DNA of 64,000 nt, taken from Nitrospira sp. ST-bin5. Lineage in GTDB: Bacteria > Nitrospirota > Nitrospiria > Nitrospirales > Nitrospiraceae. Position 1 is the first letter of the stretch, and every line of letters begins with the position of its first letter. Position numbers and translations under genes: made by a program. Below the pieces are notes generated by a model. It ran no database searches, had not been told where the DNA came from, and saw only the letters and a program-made list of their open reading frames with translations. Below are positions 32,600-41,755 of this stretch, one piece after another. The stretch covers positions 206,780 through 270,779 of the forward strand of contig MSXN01000005.1 of NCBI GenBank assembly GCA_002083555.1, read 5' to 3'.

Positions 32600-33367
32600 A
32601 TGGACCGTTCGAATCGCCCCATCGCCCTCATTGTCGGTGGCTCCAGCGGCATCGGGTTTGCCACCGCGAAGCGCTTGTTGGAACGTCACATCCCGGTCAC
32701 GATCATCGGCAAGTCCAAAAGCAAACTGGAAGCGGCTCTTGCTGAGCTATCGAGGTTTGGGACTGTTGAAGCACTCCACGCTGACTTGTACGCAGCGAAG
32801 GATGTCCAGCGTGTTATGGCATTTGCCGGTGACCAGAACCGCCCTATCAAATATTTGGTGAATGCCGCGGGGTATTTCAAGCCGACGCCGTTTCTCGATC
32901 ATACAGGCGAAGACTACGATATGTACCTGGATCTGAACCGGGCCCTCTTCTTCATTTCCCAAGCCGTTGCCAAGAACATGGCGGCGAACGGTGGAGGATC
33001 TATCGTGCATATCGGTTCCATGTGGGCGCGACAAGCGATCAAAGCGACGCCGTCTTCGGCCTATTCTATGGCAAAAGCAGGACTGCATGCGCTCACCCAA
33101 CATATGGCGATGGAGCTGGCCGGCCACAACATCCGTGTCAATGCCGTTTCCCCGGCTGTGGTCCACACGCCGATTTACCAGGCGTTCATCGAGCCCAGTA
33201 AAGTTGAGGAGACATTGTCTTCCTTCAACGGCTTTCATCCAATCGGCCGGATCGGGACTCCTGATGACGTGGCGCGAGCCATCCAATTCTTACTGAGCGA
33301 CGATGCTGCTTGGGTGACTGGTGCTATTTGGGATGTCGATGGGGGAGTGATGGCGGGACGTAACTAA
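32600..33367 (+). CDS. SDR-family oxidoreductase
   Basis: 255 aa. Classical short-chain dehydrogenase with the cofactor motif GGSSGIGF, the catalytic Tyr/Lys in SAYSMAKAG, and the C-terminal [15 protein letters not shown] typical of this superfamily. It lies 72 bp after the hydrolase. The substrate cannot be inferred. Confidence 0.9.
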   Translation: MDRSNRPIALIVGGSSGIGFATAKRLLERHIPVTIIGKSKSKLEAALAELSRFGTVEALHADLYAAKDVQRVMAFAGDQNRPIKYLVNAAGYFKPTPFLDHTGEDYDMYLDLNRALFFISQAVAKNMAANGGGSIVHIGSMWARQAIKATPSSAYSMAKAGLHALTQHMAMELAGHNIRVNAVSPAVVHTPIYQAFIEPSKVEETLSSFNGFHPIGRIGTPDDVARAIQFLLSDDAAWVTGAIWDVDGGVMAGRN

Positions 33368-33428
33368 TCAACAGGGGGAAAGAAGCGCTCTCCTTTGTCT
33401 CAAGCAGGGATGTCGGCCTAAGCAGTAT

Positions 33429-34247
33429 TCATGATTGTGGGCGGTTTGCGTACCGGCCTAGCTGCGTCACGAATGGGAAGCGGAGCATCATGAGGAGGTT
33501 CAGGCAGACCGGTGGACCGAGATGCTCAAGGCCGATCTTCATGCCGGGCTGTCCCAACGCCGGTTCGGCACAATAGGTGCCGAACAGGCGATCCCACCAG
33601 GGCACGTTGAATCCGTAGTTGCTGTTGGTTTCTCGCACGTCCGTCGAATGGTGAATTCGATGCATGTCCGGCGTGACGACGAACCACCGGAGCACCCGAT
33701 CGAGGGTGGCAGGCATTCGAACATTGCTGTGGTTGAAGAGGGCCGCACTGTTCAAGACGACCTCAAAGATCACGACCGCCAGCGGAGCCATGCCCAGCAC
33801 GAGGACCGACAGGGCCTTCACTCCTGTTGAGAGGATGATCTCGACCGGGTGAAAACGCACCCCGCTGGTCACATCCAGGTCCAGGTCGGAGTGGTGCATC
33901 ATATGAAAGCGCCACAAGATCGGCACGTAATGAAAGACTTGATGCTGCCAATAGATGATGAAATCGAGTGCGAGAACAGCCAAAGCGAGTTCAATCCAGA
34001 CCGGCCCTTCGACCCAGTTCAAGAGTCCCCAGCGATGGTTCTGCGTCATAGCCGCTGTCGCCACTACGCTGCCCATGAACAGCAGCCGGGCGAGGACGGT
34101 GTTCAAGGCCACAATCGTCAGATTACCACCCCAACGACAGAGTTTTGATGCCGTCAGTTTCCGCCGAGGCGCCAAGAGTTCCCACGTCGCCATTACCCCA
34201 AGGACGGATACATACGATCCAATCCGAATGAGATCGACAGCCTCCAT
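33429..34247 (-). CDS. sterol desaturase/fatty acid hydroxylase family membrane protein
   Basis: 272 aa from ATG 34247, chosen because GGGAGGAGG precedes it at 7 nt. Several membrane segments and the di-iron histidine boxes: HQVFHYV, HMMHHSD and HRIHHS. Members hydroxylate or desaturate lipids. It diverges from the bufferin cluster across a gap with a CRP-type site, so the two may share control. Product unknown. Confidence 0.88.
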   Translation of the reverse strand: MEAVDLIRIGSYVSVLGVMATWELLAPRRKLTASKLCRWGGNLTIVALNTVLARLLFMGSVVATAAMTQNHRWGLLNWVEGPVWIELALAVLALDFIIYWQHQVFHYVPILWRFHMMHHSDLDLDVTSGVRFHPVEIILSTGVKALSVLVLGMAPLAVVIFEVVLNSAALFNHSNVRMPATLDRVLRWFVVTPDMHRIHHSTDVRETNSNYGFNVPWWDRLFGTYCAEPALGQPGMKIGLEHLGPPVCLNLLMMLRFPFVTQLGRYANRPQS

Positions 34248-34593
34248 TGACCGACCTCCTCCCAATTCTATGCAGCTGACAACGCGATCATACTCCTGTT
34301 CCTGAGAGTCAGAGGCAGGAAACGCTGAATGGATTCAGGCTTGAGTCACTAGCCGTCATCATCGTTTGATGTTTCCTTCGAACTGTAAGCTGCCTCACAG
34401 CAGCTAGGCCGTAAAGGCCATATGATCCACGCAACACTCCGGTCTTGGAAACACGACGAGAGAAGCCACCGATATGGCCCACACCCTGGAAAGGAGGACC
34501 CCTCATGAGCGAGTCCTGAATCTGTCCCGATGCGCTGATGTTCGGTATAGAGCGTCTTTCCCAACTTCGCTAACCCTAACAAAGGAGATTCCG
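34248..34593. other. divergent regulatory region of the bufferin cluster
   Basis: A 346-bp gap between the sterol-desaturase and bufA genes. It holds CRP-type site B (34383-34400). Several short open frames are present, but none has a ribosome-binding site. No other structure was recognised. Confidence 0.6.
34383..34400. promoter_or_regulatory. CRP-type palindrome, site B
   Basis: CTGTAAGCTGCCTCACAG: an 18-bp near-perfect palindrome with core TGTAA-N6-TCACA. About 135 bp before the sterol-desaturase gene and 195 bp before bufA. Confidence 0.65.
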
Positions 34594-34929
34594 ATGAACG
34601 CAACGACGAAGAAGCACACCATGATCCACTCCGCATTGTTAGTAGCGTTGAGCTTTGCAGGCGCCCAAGCTGCGAGTGCGGCTCCAAAGATGGCGGAAAT
34701 GCCGGCCGGTTGGGAAGCCTGTGGTGGCGTCGCCAAGGCGGGAATGAACGACTGTGCGGTCAAGACCAGCCTCCATTCCTGTGTGGGCCAGTCCAAGACC
34801 GACAATGAGGCCGACTCGTATGTGTTCCTGCCGAAGGGCTTGTGCACCAAAATCGCCAAGGGCACCGTGTTGCCCATTACGAAAGACGATCTGGCGAAGA
34901 TGAAAGAGATGATGATGAAAAAGATGTAG
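34594..34929 (+). CDS. bufA1: bufferin-type peptide precursor (DUF2282)
   Basis: 111 aa. A signal peptide (residues 1-30, ending AASAA) is followed by a core with four cysteines (43, 54, 63, 84) in the DUF2282 pattern EACGGVAKAGMNDC ... HSC ... LPKGLC. In studied bufferins, core cysteines are modified by an MNIO enzyme and the exported product chelates copper or other metals. Strong AAAGGAG upstream. It is directly followed by the MNIO and partner genes. Confidence 0.88.
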   Translation: MNATTKKHTMIHSALLVALSFAGAQAASAAPKMAEMPAGWEACGGVAKAGMNDCAVKTSLHSCVGQSKTDNEADSYVFLPKGLCTKIAKGTVLPITKDDLAKMKEMMMKKM

Positions 34930-34940
34930 GACGACCAGCG

Positions 34941-35786
34941 ATGTCTGTTCAACATCCCGCCCCGATCCCGGCGCAAGCCGGGATCGGACTGCGGGCGCAT
35001 CATTTTCGCGAGATCCTGGACAGCCCACCGCCGGTGGCCTGGATGGAAACTCATCCGGAGAATTATTTCGGCGAGGGCGGCGCGCCACTCCGCATTCTTG
35101 AGCGGATCAGGACTCAGTACCCATTGAGCTTTCACGGCGTCGGCCTGTCGCTCGGCTCCACCGACCCGATGGACCGTGCCCATCTCCATAAGCTGAAAGC
35201 CCTGTTCGATCGATTTGAACCGGCTTTCGTGTCGGAGCATCTGTCCTGGAGTTCCGTCGGCAGCCGCTTCTTCAACGATCTCTTGCCGCTGCCCTACACC
35301 AAAGAGAGTTTAGACCATGTCTGCGCCAGGATCGACGAAGTCCAGACAATCTTGAAGCGCCCGATGCTCATCGAAAATATTACCCGATATCTGACGTGGC
35401 AGGATTCTCCGATTCCGGAAAGCTCTTTCATGGCCGAGACGGTCAAGAGAACCGGTTGCGGGATTCTCCTCGATCTGAACAATGTCTACGTCAATGCCGT
35501 GAACTTCGGCCTGGACCCGCTGGAATTTCTCCATGCGCTTCCTGGCCAGGCCGTGCAGGAAATCCACCTGGCGGGCTTCGATCGCTTCGGACGCCTGCTG
35601 ATCGATACCCATGGCCAGCCCGTCTATCCCGAGGTCTGGGGTTTGTATGAGTGGGCGATCCGCCACTTCGGGCCGCGCCCGACGTTGATTGAATGGGACA
35701 CCAACCTCCCGCCGCTGTCGGTGCTGGTCGAGCAAGCCGCACAGGCTGACGTCATTCTTGGAGGCTGCCATGTCGCGGCTCTGTGA
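34941..35786 (+). CDS. bufB1: MNIO-family (DUF692) multinuclear iron oxygenase
   Basis: 281 aa. DUF692/MNIO TIM-barrel enzyme with family signatures: AGIGLRAHHF, THPENYFG, SFHGVGLSLGS, VSEHLSWSS, ENITRYL, LLDLNNVYVNA, EIHLAGF, DTHGQ and VWGLYEWAI. The His, Glu, Asp and Asn in these stretches form the iron site in known enzymes. Its expected substrate is the DUF2282 precursor 12 bp upstream, whose cysteines it would modify. It overlaps bufC. Confidence 0.92.
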   Translation: MSVQHPAPIPAQAGIGLRAHHFREILDSPPPVAWMETHPENYFGEGGAPLRILERIRTQYPLSFHGVGLSLGSTDPMDRAHLHKLKALFDRFEPAFVSEHLSWSSVGSRFFNDLLPLPYTKESLDHVCARIDEVQTILKRPMLIENITRYLTWQDSPIPESSFMAETVKRTGCGILLDLNNVYVNAVNFGLDPLEFLHALPGQAVQEIHLAGFDRFGRLLIDTHGQPVYPEVWGLYEWAIRHFGPRPTLIEWDTNLPPLSVLVEQAAQADVILGGCHVAAL

Positions 35787-36546
35787 CCTGCAACAGGCTT
35801 TTGCCGAGGCCATCGTCGAAGGGAAGCACACTGCGGTCACGGCCGCGATGGCGGCGGACGGATCGGCCCTGCGCAGCATGGCGCTCTACCGCCGATTGAT
35901 CAGGAATAACTTTGTGCAGGTGCTCAGGATCACCTATCCGGTGTTGCATCGACTGGTCGGCGGTGGTTTTTTCAGTGTGCTCGCACACGGATACATCAAA
36001 CACTATCCCTCGACCAGCGGCGATCTGTTTCCCTATGGCCGCCACCTCCCGGCCTGGCTGCAACACATCGAGGCGCCCCCGCTCCTTGGCGAACTAGCTA
36101 GGCTGGAATGGGCCTGTCACGAGATGTATCAGGCGGCAGATTCATCGCCGTTGTCCCATGACCAGCTTCAGGCCATGGTCTCGGCGGATCCCTCGCTCGT
36201 CACCATCCGGTTCCATCAGACCGCGCGGTTCCTGTCCTTTCCCGTTCCGGTCCATCGCGTCTGGCAGGCGCTCCAACCGGACGCATCGCCGGACGAGGTG
36301 ATCGACTTGCCGCTTCCTGAAGAGGAGACCGGCATCATTGTGACACGCCGCGAGGGCCAGGTGCGGGTCACCCCGTTGAACTGGTTGGATTACCGCCTGC
36401 TAGAAGCTCTGTCTCAGGGAGCGACCGTCGCATCGATCGAACGACTGGCACGAGAGGCCGAGTCCGGCTTTGATTTCACCCGGCTGATGACCACACTGCT
36501 GAACTTGCAGGTGATGGCTGGAATTTCCATGAAGGAGGGCTTGTGA
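35770..36546 (+). CDS. bufC1: bufferin partner protein (DUF2063-type)
   Basis: 258 aa, overlapping the bufB1 end by 17 bp. The N-terminal DUF2063 domain (CDLQQAFAEAIVEG..., ALYRRLIRNNFVQVLRITYPVLHRLVG) is the partner that recognises the precursor for the MNIO enzyme in characterised systems. The C-terminal half (RREGQVRVTPLNWLDYRLLEAL...) resembles a winged-helix-like unit. It ends with GTGA overlap to the DoxX gene. Confidence 0.9.
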   Translation: MSRLCDLQQAFAEAIVEGKHTAVTAAMAADGSALRSMALYRRLIRNNFVQVLRITYPVLHRLVGGGFFSVLAHGYIKHYPSTSGDLFPYGRHLPAWLQHIEAPPLLGELARLEWACHEMYQAADSSPLSHDQLQAMVSADPSLVTIRFHQTARFLSFPVPVHRVWQALQPDASPDEVIDLPLPEEETGIIVTRREGQVRVTPLNWLDYRLLEALSQGATVASIERLAREAESGFDFTRLMTTLLNLQVMAGISMKEGL

Positions 36547-37076
36547 CGCACCCCGCCGGTTTCCTGAATCGCGTGATCGATCATGGAGCGCCTGCCTATC
36601 TGCGGATAATCCGTGGAGTCGAAGCGCTGACTCCCTTGTTCGACTTGTCTGTGCGTCTGTACCTCGCGAACATCTTCTGGAAAGGCGGGATGGTCAAGCT
36701 CTCCAGTTGGATGTCCACGGTGATGCTGTTTACCATGGTGTACGATGTGCCAGTACTGCCGCCAGAAGTCGCGGCCTATCTGTCGACGGCTGTTGAACTC
36801 GGCGGCTCGTTTCTGCTGGCAATCGGCTTGGCCGGACGATGGGCCGCCCTCTCGCTCTTCGGACTCAATATCGTCGCCGCACTCTCGTATGGGCAGCTGT
36901 CTGAAGCCGCGCTGCAAGAGGCGTTTTATTGGGGCATTCTCTTTCTCTATTTTGTTCTGCACGGACCGGGGCTGATCTCTGTGGACGCCCTGCTGGATCG
37001 CGCCTATCGACGAAGGCAAACTACAAGTGCGACCGGCCGCGTAGCCTCGCCTCAAACCGCTTCCTCTGGGGCCTGA
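36543..37076 (+). CDS. DoxX-family membrane protein
   Basis: 177 aa with four membrane helices (around residues 30-50, 60-80, 85-110, 120-145) and the DoxX signature FWKGGMVKLSSW. GTG start overlapping bufC (GTGA), so strictly coupled to the bufferin genes. DoxX proteins are frequent in such clusters; their role in redox or export is not established. Confidence 0.88.
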   Translation: MTHPAGFLNRVIDHGAPAYLRIIRGVEALTPLFDLSVRLYLANIFWKGGMVKLSSWMSTVMLFTMVYDVPVLPPEVAAYLSTAVELGGSFLLAIGLAGRWAALSLFGLNIVAALSYGQLSEAALQEAFYWGILFLYFVLHGPGLISVDALLDRAYRRRQTTSATGRVASPQTASSGA

Positions 37077-37134
37077 GTCGGCGAGCCGCGCGCCTGAGGC
37101 CTTCACGCGCGTCGTTTTACGAAAGGAGCCGAGC

Positions 37135-37638
37135 ATGAAACAGTTGCTTGCAATTCCGATCTGTATCCTGGCCATCGGTTTTCTTGGAGGGAGCGTGTCG
37201 GAGGCGGGCGGACAGAAGATGGCGTCCTTCGAGTTGCGCGCGCTGGACGGCACAGCCTATACCGACCGCCAGCTCATCGGCCAGCCGGCGCTGCTCATGT
37301 TTTGGGCCTCGTGGTGCCATGTCTGCCAGGGCGAGCTTCCCAAGATGCAAGCCCTGTATGACCGGTTGAAGCGAACGCCGTTTCACATTCTTACCGTCGG
37401 CTTTGCGGATACCGGAGCCAATATCCGCAACTATGTGGAGTCTCAGGCGCCCCCGTTCACCTTTCCGGTGCTCTATGACGTCGGCAACCAGCTGGCATCG
37501 CAACTGGGAGTGCGCAGTACACCGACCTTCTTTCTGCTGAATAAGAAAGGAGCCATCGTCGTGGTTCATCGAGGCGGAGGATTGCTCGAGGATCCCCAAT
37601 TTGAGATCGCAGTAAATTACCTGCTTCAGGAACAGTAA
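37135..37638 (+). CDS. TlpA-like periplasmic thioredoxin
   Basis: 167 aa with a signal peptide (residues 1-24) and a thioredoxin fold with active site WCHVC (Cys61/Cys64). Late cis-Pro in STPTFFLLN. Probably keeps bufferin or other periplasmic cysteines reduced, since it is the last gene of the cluster. AAAGGAG precedes the ATG. Confidence 0.9.
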   Translation: MKQLLAIPICILAIGFLGGSVSEAGGQKMASFELRALDGTAYTDRQLIGQPALLMFWASWCHVCQGELPKMQALYDRLKRTPFHILTVGFADTGANIRNYVESQAPPFTFPVLYDVGNQLASQLGVRSTPTFFLLNKKGAIVVVHRGGGLLEDPQFEIAVNYLLQEQ

Positions 37639-37681
37639 ATGGAAGGCAGTCCGGCGAACATCTATTCTCGCGGAGGGAGAC

Positions 37682-38785
37682 ATGAATCGAGACCAGGCAG
37701 ACAACCGGCTTCTGACGCCATTCACGCTCAATGCCGCGCTTCGCGCGAACAACCGCATCGCACTGGCGCCGATGACGCGCGCGCGCGCCGGCCGGCACCG
37801 TATACCCAACGGGCTGATGGCGGAATATTACCGGCAGCGCGCGTCCGCCGGATTGATGATCTCCGAAGCCACCGTGGTGTCCACGCAAGGCATCGGCTGG
37901 GTCGATTCCCCCGGCATCTACTCCGATGCGCAGACGGAGGGATGGAAGCGAGTCGTGACCTCCGTCCATCGAGCCGGCGGAGTCATGCTGCTCCAGCTCT
38001 GGCATTGCGGGCGCGCCTCACATAGCACGTTTCACCTCGAAGACGGCGCGCCGGTCGCGCCCTCCCCGATCGCCATCCAGGGCGACGGAATTCAGACTCC
38101 AGTAGGCCATCAGCCGTACGAAGTTCCCAGAGCGTTGGAGACCGAAGAAGTTCTGCAAGTGGCAGACGCCTACCGGCACGCCGCCAAACGAGCCCTGCAG
38201 GCCGGCTTCGACGGCGTGGAAATCCACGGCGCCAACGGCTATCTGATCGATCAATTCTTGCAATCCAGAACTAACCGCCGCATGGACCGTTACGGAGGCA
38301 GCATAGAAAACCGATACCGATTCCTGGACGACATCGTGCAGGCCGTGACGTCGGAAATGCCCGCCGCCCGCGTCGGCGTTCGACTCTCGCCTAACGGCGT
38401 CTTCAACGATATGGGGTCGCCGGATTTTCGCGAGACCTTTACCTTCGCCGCCCAACAACTGGATCGCTACGGCTTAGCCTATCTGCATCTTGTGGACGGG
38501 CTGGCGTTCGGATTTCACAGGCTTGGCGAACCGATGACCTTGACGGAGTTTCGCCGCGTGTTTCACGGACCGCTCATCGGGAACGGCGGATATACGCCTG
38601 CGACCGCTGAGGCGGCGATTCGAGAAGGATCGGCCGATCTCATCGCCTTCGGGCGTCCCTACATCAGCAACCCGGATCTGGTCGAACGCATTGCGCAGGG
38701 CTGGCCCCTGGCGCCCGATGCGCCGATGGACGTCTGGTACATGCCGAATCCTCGCGGGTACGCAGATTTTCCCATCTATCGATGA
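37682..38785 (+). CDS. Old Yellow Enzyme-family NADH:flavin oxidoreductase (NemA-like)
   Basis: 367 aa. FMN-dependent OYE-type TIM barrel with NRIALAPMTRARA, a QLWHCGRASH segment, the catalytic-region motif DGVEIHGANGYLIDQFLQS and C-terminal ADLIAFGRPYISNPDLV. Reduces activated alkenes, maleimides or nitro compounds. Followed by the sulfite-oxidase pair at about 85 bp. Electrophile detoxification fits the surrounding stress genes. Confidence 0.93.
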   Translation: MNRDQADNRLLTPFTLNAALRANNRIALAPMTRARAGRHRIPNGLMAEYYRQRASAGLMISEATVVSTQGIGWVDSPGIYSDAQTEGWKRVVTSVHRAGGVMLLQLWHCGRASHSTFHLEDGAPVAPSPIAIQGDGIQTPVGHQPYEVPRALETEEVLQVADAYRHAAKRALQAGFDGVEIHGANGYLIDQFLQSRTNRRMDRYGGSIENRYRFLDDIVQAVTSEMPAARVGVRLSPNGVFNDMGSPDFRETFTFAAQQLDRYGLAYLHLVDGLAFGFHRLGEPMTLTEFRRVFHGPLIGNGGYTPATAEAAIREGSADLIAFGRPYISNPDLVERIAQGWPLAPDAPMDVWYMPNPRGYADFPIYR

Positions 38786-38869
38786 GGGAGATGGGGGGAT
38801 AGCGCGTCGCAGGGCGCACTAAAGAGCGTGCCGATGCCGGTCCTCGGAGCAATCGACAAGGGAAGCCCC

Positions 38870-40126
38870 ATGAGCCAGCAGAATGAGGGAAAAGTGGTCT
38901 CGTCGGAGCTAGATGGTAATAACCCTGTTGGTCGCCGAGCATGGCTGATTAGCGCCGTTGCGACAATTGGAGCCACTGCCGCCAGCGTGATCGCCCCGTC
39001 GCTGTTGCCGGCAGCAGAACAGAGCGACACCGATCCCACGAGAGTCCCGGGCCGCATGCCCAGTCCCTATGGCGCTCGCGCATCGGCGGAAACCGCCCGG
39101 CGCTTGACTACGGCCACCCATTCACTGACGCCGCACCAATCCTTGCACGGCATCGTCACCCCCTCCGCGCTGCACTTCGAGCGCCATCACAACGGCGTGC
39201 CGGCCATCCATCCCGATCGCCACCGGCTGTTGATCCATGGATTGGTCGAACGGCCGCTGGTTTTTTCGATGGCGGATCTCACGCGCTTTCCCTCCGTGAC
39301 ACGCATGCTGTTCATCGAATGTTCCGGCAACTCCGGGAAAGAATGGAAAGGCCCGACAGGGAAAATGGTTCAGGAGACACATGGGCTCATGAGCACGAGC
39401 GAGTGGACTGGCGTGCCGCTCTCGACGGTCTTGGCTGAGGCCGGCATCAAGCCGGATGCCGCCTGGGTCCTGGCCGAAGGCAGCGATGCCGCCGCGATGA
39501 CTCGCAGCCTGCCGCTGGCGGAAGTATTAAAGGAGGCACTCCTCTGCTATGGACAAAATGGCGAGGCGCTCAGGCCGGAACAAGGCTACCCGCTGCGCCT
39601 GGTGATCCCCGGCTGGGAAGGGAACACCTGCATCAAGTGGCTCAGGCGCCTCAAGCTCGGCGCAATGCCCTTCATGACCCGTGAGGAAACATCCCGCTAT
39701 ACCGATCTGATGCCGGACGGCACCGCCCGGCAATTTAGCTTTGCCATGGAGGCTAAATCGGTGATTACAAGTCCATCGGGAGGCCAGCAGATCGAACCAG
39801 GTTTCGTCGAGATTCGCGGGCTCGCCTGGAGCGGACGCGGTGCGGTAACAGGGGTTGAGGTCAGTACAGACGGAGGGCGGACGTGGGATCAGGCACGGCT
39901 ACAAGAGCCAGTGTTCCCGCGGTGTCACACGCGTTTCCGCTTCGATTGGCGCTGGAACGGGACGGAAGCAATCCTGCAAAGCCGCTGTACCGATGAGACC
40001 GGCTATGTGCAGCCGGCCAGAGCCGCGCTCGTGGCCGCACGAGGCGTCAATTCGTCGTACCACTACAATGCCATTCAGACTTGGCAGGTCAGCCCGGACG
40101 GGCAGGTGACGAATGTGCAGGTCTAA
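38870..40126 (+). CDS. sulfite dehydrogenase molybdopterin subunit (SoxC/SorA type)
   Basis: 418 aa. N-terminal twin-Arg-like GRRAWLISAVATIG segment (Tat export likely), then the sulfite oxidase Moco domain with Cys151 in ECSGNSGKEWKGP as the molybdenum ligand, then a C-terminal dimerisation domain (VEIRGLAWSGRGAVTGVEVSTDGGRTW). Oxidises sulfite, passing electrons to the cytochrome encoded next, whose start overlaps this gene by 14 bp. ATG 38870 has AAGGGAAG upstream. Confidence 0.9.
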   Translation: MSQQNEGKVVSSELDGNNPVGRRAWLISAVATIGATAASVIAPSLLPAAEQSDTDPTRVPGRMPSPYGARASAETARRLTTATHSLTPHQSLHGIVTPSALHFERHHNGVPAIHPDRHRLLIHGLVERPLVFSMADLTRFPSVTRMLFIECSGNSGKEWKGPTGKMVQETHGLMSTSEWTGVPLSTVLAEAGIKPDAAWVLAEGSDAAAMTRSLPLAEVLKEALLCYGQNGEALRPEQGYPLRLVIPGWEGNTCIKWLRRLKLGAMPFMTREETSRYTDLMPDGTARQFSFAMEAKSVITSPSGGQQIEPGFVEIRGLAWSGRGAVTGVEVSTDGGRTWDQARLQEPVFPRCHTRFRFDWRWNGTEAILQSRCTDETGYVQPARAALVAARGVNSSYHYNAIQTWQVSPDGQVTNVQV

Positions 40127-40673
40127 AGTGGCGGTCTCGCTGACGAGCTTCGCGCTGCTCTGCTGCGGATTGGCCCTCGCCGAGGAACCGCCTCGGTACG
40201 GGTTCGGAAGACCAGCCACGGAAGCTGAAATCAACGCATGGAACATCGATATTGCGCCGGATGGGACAGGGTTGCCGTCTGGTCGGGGAACCGTGACGAA
40301 GGGCGCCGCGGTCTATGCTGCCAAATGCGCTTCCTGTCATGGAGCGACGGGGATTGAAGGGCCGCAGACACGGCTTGTCGGAGGCCAGGGCTCATTGGCC
40401 ACAGACAAACCGGTCAAAACTATCGGCAGCTTCTGGCCCTATGCCACCACCCTGTACGACTACATCTATCGCGCCATGCCGTTGACCGAACCGCAGTCCC
40501 TCACGTCAGACGAAGTCTACGCAGTGGTTGCCTGGCTGCTCCATACGAACGGGATTATTTCAGCTGAATCCACCATAGATGCCAATACATTGCCACATGC
40601 ACGGATGCCGAATCGGAATGGATTCGTTTCAGATCCGCGCCCGGATCTGTCGAAATCGATGCAAAGGGAGTAG
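40113..40673 (+). CDS. c-type cytochrome partner of sulfite dehydrogenase (SoxD-like)
   Basis: 186 aa with a signal peptide (VAVSLTSFALLCCGLALA) and one heme-binding motif CASCH (Cys72/Cys75/His76). A distal methionine is likely in YRAMPL. Overlaps the SoxC-like gene, matching the SoxCD/SorAB pairing in which this cytochrome accepts electrons from the molybdenum subunit. Confidence 0.88.
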   Translation: MCRSKVAVSLTSFALLCCGLALAEEPPRYGFGRPATEAEINAWNIDIAPDGTGLPSGRGTVTKGAAVYAAKCASCHGATGIEGPQTRLVGGQGSLATDKPVKTIGSFWPYATTLYDYIYRAMPLTEPQSLTSDEVYAVVAWLLHTNGIISAESTIDANTLPHARMPNRNGFVSDPRPDLSKSMQRE

Positions 40674-40721
40674 TAGCAGATCCGGGCCTTGCCATCTCAC
40701 TGATGGTGTCTCTACACGCGA

Positions 40722-41750
40722 TTAACTTCTTCCAAACATGCCCGGATACAGTTCCAATATGTTCAGCATAAGGCTGAAGCCAAAGGTGGGACCAGAGTCC
40801 GTGGATCCCACAATATCATTCCAGGTCTCGAACGTCCCGTAGGGAAAATGCAGCGCTACCGACCCGAATCGGCGGGTGATCCATCGTCCGTTGGGGGACG
40901 CAAACAGACCTGAGTCATAGGTCAGCGCGACTTCCAATTCCCATCGAGGCTTGTTGCCTTTGACGTTGTCATAGTCTGCAAACGAGACCGAGGCCTGGCC
41001 TAGGTACGCTTGATTGGCAAGGACGTCGCCTGAATAGGCCGATCCCCCGTAGAGCCGGCTATACCGGCCCATGGCAGACAACCGGACAAACCGGGAGAGG
41101 CTGTTCAACACTTCAAGATCTGAATGCGGGAAAATCCAGGCAGCTAATTCTGCGAGTGAGAGTTGGCGAACTCCGATCCGCCCGTAGAGCTCTTGATAGA
41201 GCGAGCCTCCGGCAACTCCCAGACCGGCAAACCCTGTGTCACGTGATGAGAACAGCGAGCTCCATCTCGTCAGAGATCCGCCCACCATCACATCCCCGCC
41301 TTCACGCGCGCGATCGACCGGGATCGGGTTTTGGCCGGTTGTGCGATGGAAAAATCCATTTTGCAGATAGTGCGAGGGAGTCTCTGACGTCGGTCCGGCC
41401 CCGATCGTCAGATTGCCGGACCAGCCGGGAAGCGCCTTGATCCGGTCCGTCCAACTGACGGTGGCGAAATTAAATCCGGCGGTTTCGTCAATGGCATTGA
41501 AGCGCACACGGCTGGCATTAAACTCCGTAAACCGGTTGACGGTATAGCCCATCGCGAGTGTGCGGTCCCGGTCGGGGAAGTCGATGGCCCCCCAGTGGGC
41601 GCCGGGCGCCACATTCTCTGCCCCAGCGGGCGCGGCGAAACACAGCCATGCCGCCGTCAGCAACAGATAGATCGTGTGAGGAAAAAGTATTCGAACCACG
41701 GTGCACGTATCTCCAAGACACTTCGTGAGAGCGAGATGGCTCCATATCAC
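40722..41750 (-). CDS. predicted outer-membrane beta-barrel protein
   Basis: 342 aa. A signal peptide region (LLLTAAWLCFAAPAGA) is followed by many alternating-hydrophobic strands rich in Tyr, Phe and Gly (YTVNRFTEF, GYSRLYGGS, WELEVALTYDSGLF, FGFSLMLNILELYPGMFGRS). No enzyme motif was recognised. The last gene of a leftward run that starts at a TVP38 gene. The start codon is uncertain; internal ATGs near residue 1-20 are possible. Confidence 0.65.
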   Translation of the reverse strand: MIWSHLALTKCLGDTCTVVRILFPHTIYLLLTAAWLCFAAPAGAENVAPGAHWGAIDFPDRDRTLAMGYTVNRFTEFNASRVRFNAIDETAGFNFATVSWTDRIKALPGWSGNLTIGAGPTSETPSHYLQNGFFHRTTGQNPIPVDRAREGGDVMVGGSLTRWSSLFSSRDTGFAGLGVAGGSLYQELYGRIGVRQLSLAELAAWIFPHSDLEVLNSLSRFVRLSAMGRYSRLYGGSAYSGDVLANQAYLGQASVSFADYDNVKGNKPRWELEVALTYDSGLFASPNGRWITRRFGSVALHFPYGTFETWNDIVGSTDSGPTFGFSLMLNILELYPGMFGRS

Positions 41751-41755
41751 ATCAT

